NCBI GenBank assembly: GCA_947488155.1
Contig: CANKYK010000001.1
Coordinates: forward strand, 806,001 to 870,000
Direction: 5' to 3'
DNA length: 64,000 nucleotides
Origin: an uncultured Erythrobacter sp.
GTDB taxonomy: Bacteria > Pseudomonadota > Alphaproteobacteria > Sphingomonadales > Sphingomonadaceae
Below, piece after piece: positions 51,978-63,603 of the stretch. A program made the translations under genes and the position numbers. Every line of letters starts with the position of its first letter. Position 1 is the first letter of the stretch. The notes beneath the pieces were generated by a model, which was not told where the DNA came from, did not search any database, and worked only from the letters and a program-made list of their open reading frames with translations.

Positions 51978-52913
51978 GTGCTCCACGTCGTTCATCACCC
52001 AGACTACATGGCCCCTCGTCCAGAGCGCGGCACCTTCAAGTTCGACAAGTATTATCTCGTCATGGAGGCGCTCAGGGAATTTGGGCGAGAGAGCGGCGCG
52101 GAGATCATCGAACACGCGCCTCAGCCTATCCCGCGCGAATGGCTGGAGGCGGTGCATGACCCGGCCTATGTCGAGGAGGTTTTCACCGCCAGCGTCCCGC
52201 GCGAAAAGGAACGCCGCATCGGCTTTCCCGTCACCCCGCACATCGCCAGCCGCGTCGCTCACACCAATGGCGGAACGTGGCTCGCGGCGAAGCTGGCAAT
52301 GGAGCACGGATATGCCGCAAACAGCGCCGCGGGCAGCCACCATGCGCTGGAGAACACAGGCGCGGGTTACTGCGTGTTCAACGATCTGGCCGTCGCCTCC
52401 AACCGCCTGATTGCGGAAGGGGACGCGGCGCGCATATTGATCGTCGATCTCGACGTGCATCAGGGCGATGGCACCGCTAGCCTCACCGCGCTGCGCGATG
52501 ATATTTTCACGCTGTCGCTGCATGCGGAGAAGAATTTTCCGGTGCGAAAGGCACGCTCTAATCTGGACGTGCCGCTGCCTGATGGTGTGGACGATGATAG
52601 CTATATGGCGGCGCTGACGCTGCATTTGCCCCGCGTTTTTGCCGAGTTTACGCCCGATTTTGTGTTCTATCAGGCGGGCGTTGATCCCCATGCAGAGGAC
52701 AAGCTCGGGCGGCTGGCGCTGTCGGACGAGGGGCTGACCATGCGGGATCGCTATGTCGTGCGCGAGGCGCGGTCGCGGGGTCTTCCTGTGGCCAGCGCAC
52801 TGGGCGGCGGATATGGCGATGATCAGGCGGAGGTTGGCGCCCGGCACGCCCGGTCCATGCTGGCGATGGCGGATGAAAACGCGCGTGTTTCCGCACACAC
52901 TGCCACTCTTTAG
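51978..52913 (+). CDS. histone deacetylase family hydrolase
   Basis: A 311-residue zinc hydrolase of the HDAC/acetylpolyamine amidohydrolase family. Seen are GSHHA (the catalytic His pair), LIVDLDVHQGDGT with the metal-binding Asp and His, AGVDPHAEDKLGRL with the second metal Asp, and SALGGGY with the active-site Tyr. Bacterial members deacetylate polyamines, acetoin-related or protein lysines; the substrate is unknown. The start is a GTG at 51978, since the family start LHVVHHPDY follows directly. Confidence 0.88.
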   Translation: MLHVVHHPDYMAPRPERGTFKFDKYYLVMEALREFGRESGAEIIEHAPQPIPREWLEAVHDPAYVEEVFTASVPREKERRIGFPVTPHIASRVAHTNGGTWLAAKLAMEHGYAANSAAGSHHALENTGAGYCVFNDLAVASNRLIAEGDAARILIVDLDVHQGDGTASLTALRDDIFTLSLHAEKNFPVRKARSNLDVPLPDGVDDDSYMAALTLHLPRVFAEFTPDFVFYQAGVDPHAEDKLGRLALSDEGLTMRDRYVVREARSRGLPVASALGGGYGDDQAEVGARHARSMLAMADENARVSAHTATL

Positions 52914-52948
52914 AGAGGCTTAATCTCGCCCCGCTAAGCTGCGAGGTG

Positions 52949-53479
52949 ATGGAACGTTTTATTGTCTTTGCGCTTGCCGCCTGCGGCTTTGCCTATCTGG
53001 CTGTGCCCTCTGCTGATGAGGATGCAGCCGAGAGCGAGACGAGCGCGTCTGCATCGCGCTTTGGCAGCATTTCCCCTGCCCAATCACAATCCAACGCAGC
53101 ATGGTCTGCAGGTGAGCACGTGCTGGAGCGAAAGCCGGATGGGCATTTTTACGCCTCTGCCTACGTCGATGGCGCGGATATTCGCATGCTGGTCGACACT
53201 GGGGCGAGCGTGATCGCGCTGACCGCGGATGACGCGCTGGCCGCTGGCCTGCAATGGGACGAGAGCGAAGTCCGCCATATTGGTGCAGGCGCAAGCGGCG
53301 CGGTGTACGGCGTGCCGACCCGCCTTAACGAGGTTGAGATCGGCGGCATAACCCGGCGCAACATCCCCGCCGTGATCATTCCAGAGGGGCTCAGCATATC
53401 GCTGCTCGGCCAATCCTATCTATCCAAGATTGGCACGGTCGAAATCGCCGATAATCAGATGGTTATGAGCGCGCAATAG
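52949..53479 (+). CDS. retropepsin-like aspartic protease (TIGR02281 type)
   Basis: A 176-residue protein with one N-terminal membrane or signal helix (~3-18) and a single-lobe aspartic protease domain (~65-175). The catalytic motif is VDTGAS, followed by ALTADDA, and the paired hydrophobic-hydrophobic-Gly motif in LLGQSYLSK. It would dimerise like retroviral proteases, probably in the periplasm. The start is the ATG at 52949 (a GTG at 52946 is also in frame). Confidence 0.88.
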   Translation: MERFIVFALAACGFAYLAVPSADEDAAESETSASASRFGSISPAQSQSNAAWSAGEHVLERKPDGHFYASAYVDGADIRMLVDTGASVIALTADDALAAGLQWDESEVRHIGAGASGAVYGVPTRLNEVEIGGITRRNIPAVIIPEGLSISLLGQSYLSKIGTVEIADNQMVMSAQ

Positions 53480-53506
53480 CGCGTACTGGCGCTCGCTCAC
53501 GCGGCC

Positions 53507-54160
53507 TCAAAAATAGATGTCGATGTAATCGGCTAGCCGGTCGCACCATTCAAATTCGCGCAAACGCCAATATTTGCGGTTCTGCGTTATGCCGAAACGC
53601 CATTGTTTATTCCCGCGGCAAAAGCGCTCATCATCTGGCGAACCGATGATCTTGATCTCGCCCTGAAACAGGAAATAGTCCGAGCCAATTTCCGAAATGC
53701 GCCCCTCCAACTTCAAGCCCGAGCCATCCTCGCCCTCTTGCTTGCCGGTCAGCCACCAGACCCCGTCTTCATCGATCGCGATGAACACCGGCCCGCGCTG
53801 CTTCCAGCCGATCCACTGCAGGGTTATGCCAGAATTACCAAACAACCGCTCAGCTGCTGCCTGATCCGTAATCTTGGTCGGCGTTTCAGGGATTTCCGCC
53901 GTCTCAACCGTGATGATCGATGGCCCCTCCGCCATATTCTTGCGGACGATGGAACGGTCGCTAAGCGCGGGCAAATCCACCGGGGCGGCATAGGCCGGTT
54001 CTTGTGGCTCCGCATGCGCCTCCACTGGGGGCTCTGGCGCGGGCTGCGGCTGTGCCACCGGAGCCAGCACCGACGGAGCGCTGTCGGCTGAGGCAACGCC
54101 TCCACTCACCAACAAGCCCCCTGAAACCAAGGCAAAAACCAGCCCCATTCGCGCATTCAT
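53507..54160 (-). CDS. exported protein of unknown function
   Basis: A 217-residue protein. A signal peptide (~1-25, cut near VASADS) precedes a Pro/Ala/Glu-rich linker (~27-65). A C-terminal domain contains ITLQWIGWKQRGPVFIAIDEDGVWWLTG and EWCDRLADYIDIYF (two Cys). I do not recognise a family. GGGAG stands 8 bases before the ATG at 54160; the frame opens further upstream without a site. It is divergent from the flavoprotein gene. Confidence 0.65.
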   Translation of the reverse strand: MNARMGLVFALVSGGLLVSGGVASADSAPSVLAPVAQPQPAPEPPVEAHAEPQEPAYAAPVDLPALSDRSIVRKNMAEGPSIITVETAEIPETPTKITDQAAAERLFGNSGITLQWIGWKQRGPVFIAIDEDGVWWLTGKQEGEDGSGLKLEGRISEIGSDYFLFQGEIKIIGSPDDERFCRGNKQWRFGITQNRKYWRLREFEWCDRLADYIDIYF

Positions 54161-54251
54161 TCGCTCACTCCCAGCTTGCATGGCCTTGCATGACGCAGCA
54201 AAAGACGCCACGCATTTCGCAATAAATTGCAGCGCAAGGGATACCAGAGCC

Positions 54252-55724
54252 ATGGCCGAATTCGAAACGGATTATCTCGTTATTGGCGCTGGCGCGGTGG
54301 GGATGGCCTTCACCGACACCCTGCTCGACGAAGATCCTGATTGCCACATCACCATTGTCGACAAGCATGCAAAGCCGGGCGGACACTGGAACGATGCCTA
54401 TTCCTTTGTGACGCTGCACCAGCCATCGAGCACCTATGGGGTCAATTCGGTGGAGCTGTGCACCAACAGGGTTGATGCGCATGGGCATAATGCAGGCATG
54501 TATCCGCTCGCCAAGCATGCGGAAATCCTGGCCTATTACGAGCAGCTGATGAATGAGCGTTTCCTGCCTAGCGGGCGGGTCACCTATCTGCCGCTGAGCG
54601 AGTATCATGAGGGCCATAAGGTCAAAGGCATTTTGTCGGGCGAGACCCGGCAGGTGAATGTCCGGCGCAAACTGGTGGATGGCACCTATTTCCAGACCTC
54701 GGTCCCCTCCACGCATAAGCCCGCTTATGAGATCGCGGATGGCACGCCCTTCACCATTCCCGGCGAGCTGCCCGGCCTATGGAAGGATGCGGATAATCTG
54801 CCTGAGCATTTCGTGATTCTGGGCGCAGGCAAGACTGCGATGGACACCGCCGTCTGGCTGCTGGAGGCAGGCGTTGCAGCGGACCGGATCGGCTGGGTGC
54901 GCCCGCGCGACAGCTGGATGTTCAATCGCAAGTTCCTGCAACCCGCCGAGCATCACCTTGACCGGCTAGTCGACTTCCAACGGCGGCAAATGCGCGCCGC
55001 CGCCGCGTCGGAAAGCGGCGATGAGATGTTCGCGAAACTGGGCGAAGAAGGCCTGATGCTGCGGATTGATCCGGAGACCAAGCCAGAGATGTTCCACTTT
55101 GCGGTGATCTCTGAAGGCGAGATTGCAATGCTGCGCGAGATCAGCCAAGTCTATCGCCAAGGCCGGGTCACGCGCATTGAGCCGGGCAAAATGCACTTTG
55201 CGAGCGAGGGCGTGGACGTGCCAGCACGCACCATGTTTATCGATTGCACTGCGTCGGCTGTGCCGTTTGACGCCCGCAGCAATCAGCGCCCATTCTTCGA
55301 TGGCGACACGATCACCTTGCAATTGGCGCAGTCCCCATTTGTGCCTTACAGCGCATCGCTCGCTGCCTTCCTGGAGGCGAATTTCGAGACCGACGACGAG
55401 AAGAACGCGCTGACCCCGCCCGCGCCGCTGACCGACACGCCGAGCGCCTATCCAGCCGCGTTTCTGTCCAATTTGCGCAGCACCGGGCTGCTGTCCCAAA
55501 ACGAAAAGACCAATGCGTTTAACGCGCGCAGCCGCTTGCACCCGACCGGCCCAGCAGTGGCCAAGATGATGGCGGAAGGCAGCCCGAAACTCGCCGCGAT
55601 CGCCGACATTGGCTCGGTGGTGAAAGAATGCATGCCGGGGATCATGGCGCTGGGGATGAAGGCCTTTGCCGAGCACAACGCCGCCCCGCCGCGCGAAACC
55701 TCGGTCACGAAAAACCAGGCCTAA
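54252..55724 (+). CDS. FAD/NAD(P)-binding oxidoreductase
   Basis: A 490-residue flavoprotein. The N-terminal FAD loop is DYLVIGAGAVGMAF (~6-19), followed by PGGHWNDAYSFVTLHQPSS, a flavin-monooxygenase-like block, and a second dinucleotide motif VILGAGKTAMDTAVWLLEAG (~195). The pattern resembles FMO-like NAD(P)H-dependent oxygenases, but no full FMO fingerprint is seen. The substrate is unknown. I chose the ATG at 54252 because the dinucleotide-binding strand follows it directly; the frame opens 24 codons earlier. Confidence 0.82.
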   Translation: MAEFETDYLVIGAGAVGMAFTDTLLDEDPDCHITIVDKHAKPGGHWNDAYSFVTLHQPSSTYGVNSVELCTNRVDAHGHNAGMYPLAKHAEILAYYEQLMNERFLPSGRVTYLPLSEYHEGHKVKGILSGETRQVNVRRKLVDGTYFQTSVPSTHKPAYEIADGTPFTIPGELPGLWKDADNLPEHFVILGAGKTAMDTAVWLLEAGVAADRIGWVRPRDSWMFNRKFLQPAEHHLDRLVDFQRRQMRAAAASESGDEMFAKLGEEGLMLRIDPETKPEMFHFAVISEGEIAMLREISQVYRQGRVTRIEPGKMHFASEGVDVPARTMFIDCTASAVPFDARSNQRPFFDGDTITLQLAQSPFVPYSASLAAFLEANFETDDEKNALTPPAPLTDTPSAYPAAFLSNLRSTGLLSQNEKTNAFNARSRLHPTGPAVAKMMAEGSPKLAAIADIGSVVKECMPGIMALGMKAFAEHNAAPPRETSVTKNQA

Positions 55725-55791
55725 AACTCACCCCAAAATTGATGTGATTTTTTGTTCACGAAAAGGATAGATTTGCGCTAGTAGTTTAGCG

Positions 55792-56505
55792 ATGATGAAA
55801 CGGCGCGATCTTCTCAAAACTGGCCTAGTCGCAGGCGCGGCCTTGGCTGCACCTGCATTGCCAGCGACGCTCGCGGCGCAGCCGATCAAAGGCTCTATGC
55901 GCAACCGCAAACTGTTCGATATTGCCCAGCGTGAGCTGAACCGGGCGGGCGCGGCGATCTGGAAACGCGACATCGTGGGCATTGCTGATTTCGGCGTGCA
56001 CTCGGCCCAGCGGCGGTTTCACTTCGTTAACTTGGACCGCCAAGAGGTGCAAAGCTATCACGTCAGTCACGGCACCGGCTCTGATCCAGAGCATGACGGC
56101 TGGCTCAACAATTATTCCAATGTCGAAGGCTCCAACGCGACCAGCCGCGGTGCCTATGTGACGTGGGAATGGTATGTCGGGCGCTATGGCACATCGGTGC
56201 GGCTGGGCGGACTTGACCCGACCAATGATGCGGCCCTGCGCCGCTATATCGTGATGCACCGCGCCAAATATGCCGAGCCCTCGCATATTGACCGCTGGGG
56301 CCGGCTGGGCCGTTCCAATGGCTGCTTTGCGCTGGGCGAGGAGCAATTCCGTATTGCCCTGCTCAACCTGTCTGGCGGGCGTTTGCTGTTTGCGGACAGT
56401 CTGGGCCTGAACGAGGATGGCAGCATCGCGCAGCGTCCTCAGCTCGAACCACTGCAACCGGCGCGGCCTAGCGATGTTCAACGCTACGCCCCGGGATCGT
56501 TCTAA
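55792..56505 (+). CDS. murein L,D-transpeptidase catalytic domain family protein, Tat-exported
   Basis: A 237-residue protein. The N-terminus has MMKRRDLLKTGLVAGAAL, a twin-arginine signal. The mature part has FHFVNLDRQEVQSYHVSHGTG, and the catalytic motif appears as GRSNGCFALGE with the Cys of the S-x-GC motif. This group is related to YkuD L,D-transpeptidases and acts on peptidoglycan in the periplasm. It could make 3-3 cross-links or attach proteins. Another L,D-transpeptidase is encoded 0.5 kb downstream on the other strand. Confidence 0.85.
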   Translation: MMKRRDLLKTGLVAGAALAAPALPATLAAQPIKGSMRNRKLFDIAQRELNRAGAAIWKRDIVGIADFGVHSAQRRFHFVNLDRQEVQSYHVSHGTGSDPEHDGWLNNYSNVEGSNATSRGAYVTWEWYVGRYGTSVRLGGLDPTNDAALRRYIVMHRAKYAEPSHIDRWGRLGRSNGCFALGEEQFRIALLNLSGGRLLFADSLGLNEDGSIAQRPQLEPLQPARPSDVQRYAPGSF

Positions 56506-57010
56506 GACGGTGTCTTATCGACCGAGCCATGCTGGGCTTGAGCTCAATATTGGATCAGCGCTCAGCGGAGTTTTGCCAGCCAGCCTTCAAGCTGCTGCCT
56601 GCGGTTCATTGTGCCTGTGGATTTACGTCGTCATTTCGGGATTTACCCCGCAATTCGAACTCAGTTTTCTGTCCATCGGATCGATTTTGGTCAGCTTCTT
56701 CCTCATGATGTTTTTCGGGATCATGATCGGCACAGCATTCTGTGCATTCTATATCGCCGTGGTCGGCGTGCCCATTGCCGCGCTGCTGCGAGACAACATC
56801 GAAAAACCCACAGCCGCATGGATTTCCGTCGCCGCCGCAACGCTCACAGCGATTGCTGCGTCTTACCTAATGGCAGGAGGGGGCTTCTCTTTGCAGGAAG
56901 CGGAGAGCCAGTATTGGCTGGCAGCGCTGCTATGCTACGCCATTCCAGCCGGCCTATTGTATCGCCAATCGGTCGTCGCCGCGCGGCAATTGAGCCAGTG
57001 GGCTAGCTAA
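56474..57010 (+). CDS. integral membrane protein of unknown function
   Basis: A 178-residue protein with four hydrophobic segments (~42-55 and ~60-82, ~92-112, ~118-140, ~150-165). No family is recognised. The ATG at 56474 overlaps the upstream gene by 32 bp; a GTG at 56510 would avoid the overlap and keep all membrane segments. It converges on the L,D-transpeptidase gene. Confidence 0.6.
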   Translation: MFNATPRDRSKTVSYRPSHAGLELNIGSALSGVLPASLQAAACGSLCLWIYVVISGFTPQFELSFLSIGSILVSFFLMMFFGIMIGTAFCAFYIAVVGVPIAALLRDNIEKPTAAWISVAAATLTAIAASYLMAGGGFSLQEAESQYWLAALLCYAIPAGLLYRQSVVAARQLSQWAS

Positions 57011-57020
57011 CCGCTAGCGC

Positions 57021-58445
57021 CTACCCCCCAACGCGCGGATCGTCCTCAATCACAATAACCTCATCGTCGCTCACATTGGTGCGATTGTCGACACGCGGCT
57101 TGTCCAGGCTCGCGAGCACAGGTTTGTCACGGCCATAGATGTCCTTGAAAGTCGACATATTGCCTTCGATGTCCGAGGCCATCGTGAAATAGGTGATGTA
57201 GGCGGGCATTTCCTTCTTGATCGGAACCTTGGTGTATTTGCCCGAGGTCGCGATCTCGACCGCCTTTTCCTTGCTCGCGCCCTTGCCCAGGATCGCCATC
57301 GTAATCGCGAGCTCCAACGCCCGCTCGGTGCGGATACAGCCATGGCTCAGCGCGCGATTGGCGTTCTTAAACAGGTGACGCGATGGCGTATCGTGGAAGA
57401 AGATCGCGTGGCGATTTGGCATCTCCAGCTTCATCCGGCCCAGCGAATTGCCCGGCCCTGGCTGCTGAACCACAGTGATCCAGCCATTCGAATTCTTGGT
57501 CGCCTTATAGCCATTGCGCCGTGCCCAAGCAGGGTTGCTCAGCACCTTATTGCCCAGCCCTTCGCCCTTCACGATTGATTGCGGCACGGTCCAGGTCGGG
57601 TTGAACACCACACCCGACACTATCTCGGCCAGCTGCGGGGTCGCGGTGCGGCCCGGCTTGCCCACGACGGTGCGATAGGTGGAAATAATCTTATCGTTCA
57701 CCGTCAGGCGCAGCTGATATTCCGGCACATTGGTGATCAGATATTGCTTGCCCAGATCGCGGGCGAGCCAGCGCCAGCGGTCCATATTCGCGCGGATCAG
57801 CTTGCGTTTGGCGGGTTCGCTCGCCGGTGTCTTGGCCAGCTCTTCCTTCAGCCGCGCATAATCGGGATGGGTCGGCGCAAGCTGCGCCAGAGTGCCCGCG
57901 ATATCGCCGGTCTGAACCGCCTTTTCCAGCAGATCTGCGGTGCGATAAGTGTCGCGGTCTGGATCAACCACAAACCATTGTTTGCGCGCGTCCATTGGCG
58001 TGCGGCCATCGCGCATATCCTCCACCAGCCAGCGGAAATTTTTGGACGCCAGCATGTCGAGTTCGGCCGATGGACCGGAAGCCTGCGAAACTTTCAGCGC
58101 TTGCAGGTCATAATCCGCCGGGTCGAGGCCTTCGCTGGCAATGCCTTCGATCACCGCGATCAGAGCGGCGGCGTTTTCAGCTGTCCAGGCCTGAATATTC
58201 GGCTTTGGCGTGGGATCAAGATTGCCTTGAACGACGGGCGCGGAAACACTGCCCGGAAAAGCCTCTTCAAAGCTGCCGGATTGCTCCTGCGCTGTCTCTT
58301 GAGGCGGCGTTTGCGTCTCAGCGGCTGGTTCAGCCTGCGCATCAGCAAGCAGGTCAGCAGGCTCGGCCTGCTGCGCGGAGGCGCCGCCAAAAGCGATCGC
58401 TGAAAGTGCTGCTCCAGCGGCAAGTTTGCTGAGGTGTTTGCGCAT
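57021..58445 (-). CDS. L,D-transpeptidase (YcbB/LdtD type)
   Basis: A 474-residue exported protein with a signal peptide (cut near GASAQ) and a Glu/Ala/Gln-rich linker (~25-65). An N-terminal scaffold region (~85-210) is followed by a YkuD catalytic domain (~235-400) with FFHDTPSRHLFKNANRALSHGCIRTE (in part: RALSHGCIR, with the catalytic Cys). Length and arrangement match the YcbB/LdtD family that makes 3-3 peptidoglycan cross-links. It acts in the periplasm and can confer beta-lactam tolerance in other bacteria. Confidence 0.88.
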   Translation of the reverse strand: MRKHLSKLAAGAALSAIAFGGASAQQAEPADLLADAQAEPAAETQTPPQETAQEQSGSFEEAFPGSVSAPVVQGNLDPTPKPNIQAWTAENAAALIAVIEGIASEGLDPADYDLQALKVSQASGPSAELDMLASKNFRWLVEDMRDGRTPMDARKQWFVVDPDRDTYRTADLLEKAVQTGDIAGTLAQLAPTHPDYARLKEELAKTPASEPAKRKLIRANMDRWRWLARDLGKQYLITNVPEYQLRLTVNDKIISTYRTVVGKPGRTATPQLAEIVSGVVFNPTWTVPQSIVKGEGLGNKVLSNPAWARRNGYKATKNSNGWITVVQQPGPGNSLGRMKLEMPNRHAIFFHDTPSRHLFKNANRALSHGCIRTERALELAITMAILGKGASKEKAVEIATSGKYTKVPIKKEMPAYITYFTMASDIEGNMSTFKDIYGRDKPVLASLDKPRVDNRTNVSDDEVIVIEDDPRVGG

Positions 58446-58702
58446 AGTGTCTTAAGCATCCCAATACGCGCCGCCCGGTGACGGCGCAGTAACCATAGTT
58501 ATAAGGCTCTGAAGCCCCCCGATTCAAGCGGATGTTTATGCGATATGCCCTTTCGCTTGGCTGAATCGCTGGAGTTTACACAAATTAACGAGAGGCGCGG
58601 GGACAGCCCGTGTTCAATCGCCCTAGCGGAGCCATGCGAACGTAGACCTCCACGCGAGTTTCCAAGTGACGCGCCGCCGATGCGCCATTAGGGGATGCCG
58701 CA

Positions 58703-59620
58703 ATGCATAGCTCCCACCGTCTCTTGCCTTTTTTGGCCGCTTTTGCCGGGGTCGGGCTGCTGTCCTTGATGGATGCCTTTATGAAGGGCGCGGCACTTGC
58801 CGCCGGGGCCTATACCGCCACCTTGCTGCGCGCGCTGATCGGGGCGGCAATGATTGCGCCATTTTGGCTGGTCCCGATGCTGAGGAAGGGCGCAGCGCGG
58901 TGGCCAGAGCGCACCGTGATGAAGCTGCATTTGGAACGCGGGATCATCTCCGCCTTTATGGCGCTCAGCTTCTTCTACGCGCTCACGAAAATGCCGCTAG
59001 CAGAGGCGATTGCCATCAGCTTTATCTCGCCGCTGATTGCGCTGTATTTTGCGCGCGCACTGCTGGGTGAGGAAATCCAACCGCAAGCGATCTATGCCAG
59101 CATCATCGGCTTTATCGGTGCGATTGTGATTATCGCCGGACAGTTCGGGCGCGCGGAAATGAGCAATGATCTCATCCTCGGTCTGATCGCGCTAATATTC
59201 TCCGCCTTGCTCTACGCCTATAATTTCATCGTCATTCGCCGCCAGTCGCAGGTTGCCGGGCCGGTCGAAGTGGCCACCTTTCACAGCGGGGTCGGCGGGC
59301 TGGTGCTGCTCATCTTCGCGCCATTCCTATGGTCCACACCAGATCCAAGCGCGGTCGGGTCCATTGCGATTGCCAGCGCCTTCACCGTCACCGGCGCAAT
59401 GGCGATTGCCTGGGCCTATGCCCGGGCGGAGGCGCAGGCGCTGGTACCGATTGAATATTCCGGATTTCTCTGGGCTAGCGTGCTCGGCTGGCTGTGCTTC
59501 CGTGAGGAAGTGACGCTGACGACGCTCGCCGGCACTGCGCTGATTATCGCAGGAAGCTGGATCGCGACACGCAGGACGCAGCCGGTTTCGCCAAGCAGCA
59601 GTGCAAGCGAAACCTTTTGA
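58703..59620 (+). CDS. DMT/EamA family transporter
   Basis: A 305-residue permease with about ten helices in two repeats (EamA). Features are the repeat 1 segment GVGLLSLMDAFMKGAAL, SFFYALTKMPLAEAIAISFISPLIALY typical of the family, and the repeat 2 segment AIAWAYARAEAQALVPIEYSGFLWA. It exports or imports metabolites such as amino acids; the substrate is unknown. It is convergent with the lipoprotein-like gene that follows 6 bp downstream. Confidence 0.87.
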   Translation: MHSSHRLLPFLAAFAGVGLLSLMDAFMKGAALAAGAYTATLLRALIGAAMIAPFWLVPMLRKGAARWPERTVMKLHLERGIISAFMALSFFYALTKMPLAEAIAISFISPLIALYFARALLGEEIQPQAIYASIIGFIGAIVIIAGQFGRAEMSNDLILGLIALIFSALLYAYNFIVIRRQSQVAGPVEVATFHSGVGGLVLLIFAPFLWSTPDPSAVGSIAIASAFTVTGAMAIAWAYARAEAQALVPIEYSGFLWASVLGWLCFREEVTLTTLAGTALIIAGSWIATRRTQPVSPSSSASETF

Positions 59621-59626
59621 GGCCAG

Positions 59627-60304
59627 CTAGCTGCCCTGCACCGGATAGGGCCGCTGGCTAAGCTGCTGCTGATTGCCGAAGCGGCCATTGGTCTTGTCGA
59701 GGAAGAACGCCACGATCTCTGTGCGCGTCATACCGTCCAGCCGATGACCGGACCATTCGATCCAGCGGTTCCACGCTGTCGCCGAACCATAGCCAACATT
59801 ATAGGGCTCACCAATCGGCGCACCGCCCAGCAGATAGCGCCGCTGCACCGTGCGGACGACTTCAGAATCGGGCCGGCCGCGGTAGATCAGATTGAGCGAC
59901 ACCCACTTTGAGTCGTCATAGAAGGTGCTCATATTGCAAATCCCGTACTGCCGGGGATTGGCGAAGGCGTTCTTTACATAGCTACGGCGGCCACGATCCT
60001 TGCATCCATGATAATATCCAAGCGAACCGAACACCCGAGCAAAATACTGCCGCTCGCTCTTGTTCATGCCGGTGACCATGCGGGCCAGGCTGTTGTGCGC
60101 CTCTGCCGCTGATTTGGCCGAAAAGCGCGTACCATCATCGGGGATGCTAAAGGTCGGCAGGGCATAAGATCCATCTGCCGTTTTATCGGCTCGCGGCCCA
60201 ATTGCACTACCAATCAGGCCGACCGTTTCGTCCATGACTGTGGTACAACCAGTCGCAGCGATCAACGCCGTGCCCAAAACAAGCGATCGAAAAACTCGTG
60301 TCAT
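59627..60304 (-). CDS. exported (possible lipo-) protein of unknown function
   Basis: A 225-residue protein. A signal peptide ends in ALIAATGC, a weak lipobox candidate (Cys ~19). The mature chain contains YHGCKDRGRRSYVKNAF and NPRQYGICNMSTFYDDSKW, then WIEWSGHRLDGMTRTEIV. I do not recognise the family. I chose the ATG at 60304 because GGGGGAG lies at the right distance; the ATG at 60310 would be too close to it. Confidence 0.65.
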   Translation of the reverse strand: MTRVFRSLVLGTALIAATGCTTVMDETVGLIGSAIGPRADKTADGSYALPTFSIPDDGTRFSAKSAAEAHNSLARMVTGMNKSERQYFARVFGSLGYYHGCKDRGRRSYVKNAFANPRQYGICNMSTFYDDSKWVSLNLIYRGRPDSEVVRTVQRRYLLGGAPIGEPYNVGYGSATAWNRWIEWSGHRLDGMTRTEIVAFFLDKTNGRFGNQQQLSQRPYPVQGS

Positions 60305-60439
60305 TTGCATATCTCCCCCGCACAATAGCCACTGCGCGCTAAGTCTTTTATTATGAATGCAAATTTAACGCAATTACGCGTCACAGATGAGTGTAGTTGC
60401 GGGTATAATCACCATCACGGCCACCGTCATAGCGAACAC

Positions 60440-60477
60440 AAAAAAGGCCGGATCAGCGCGCAAACGCCGATCCGACC
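60440..60477 (-). terminator. rho-independent terminator, leftward
   Basis: On the minus strand a 9-bp stem (GGTCGGATC with GATCCGGCC, one G-U pair) has an ~14-base inner part, followed by six T residues (A-run at 60440-60445). It lies 31 bp past the small leftward gene ending at 60508 and supports that gene. Confidence 0.7.
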
Positions 60478-60507
60478 AACCCCCTTGGTAAAAGCCGGTT
60501 ATGAACT

Positions 60508-60714
60508 CTACGGTTCGTTTCCAGCTGCGACCCGAGGGCTATTGGTTGCCCCCAATTGGACCAACGCCGCCGAGTACCCCTGTGGTGCCTCCGCCTGTTC
60601 CCCCGAAAAGGCGATGGCAGCCCCAAAACAAGCAATGACCATCATCACTGCGCCCAATAATCCGGCGCGTAAGCTGTTGATTTTCGCTTTGTGCGACTGC
60701 GCGTTTCTATTCAT
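60508..60714 (-). CDS. small exported or membrane protein (68 residues)
   Basis: A 68-residue ORF: a basic N-terminus (MNRNAQSHKAKINS), one hydrophobic segment (~17-37, LRAGLLGAVMMVIACFGAAI), and a short polar C-terminus. This looks like a signal peptide or a single-span anchor. AGGGA lies about 11 bases before the ATG. A terminator with a T-run follows 31 bp after the stop. The rightward ORF in this region (60353-60775) has no domain or site and is rejected. Function is unknown. Confidence 0.5.
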   Translation of the reverse strand: MNRNAQSHKAKINSLRAGLLGAVMMVIACFGAAIAFSGEQAEAPQGYSAALVQLGATNSPRVAAGNEP

Positions 60715-60918
60715 TTTTATCGCGTCCCTGCTGCGAAAACGCTTTTGCACCGAAGCCCGAGATTCGGAAAGTTAACTATTGTAAAATCTGAATTGGCGTG
60801 ATTGCGGGGGCCACGCCGCACTTGACCTAGCGGCCAAGGTCTAGCAGGTGATCCAGCAGACATTTCTCCGGCGCGGAACCCGCCCGGAACACACCACAGA
60901 CAAGGAAGAAACGCCTCG

Positions 60919-63591
<2,673 letters not shown>

Positions 63592-63603
63592 GAAAGCAGA
63601 CGC

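Noticed and set aside
57579..58403. Rightward ORF opposite the YcbB-type gene
   Set aside because: Antisense shadow; no ribosome binding site and no recognisable protein, while the other strand has the YkuD motif.
60353..60775. Rightward 140-residue ORF
   Set aside because: Its first part crosses the leftward terminator and its codon use is poor; the leftward small gene is better supported.
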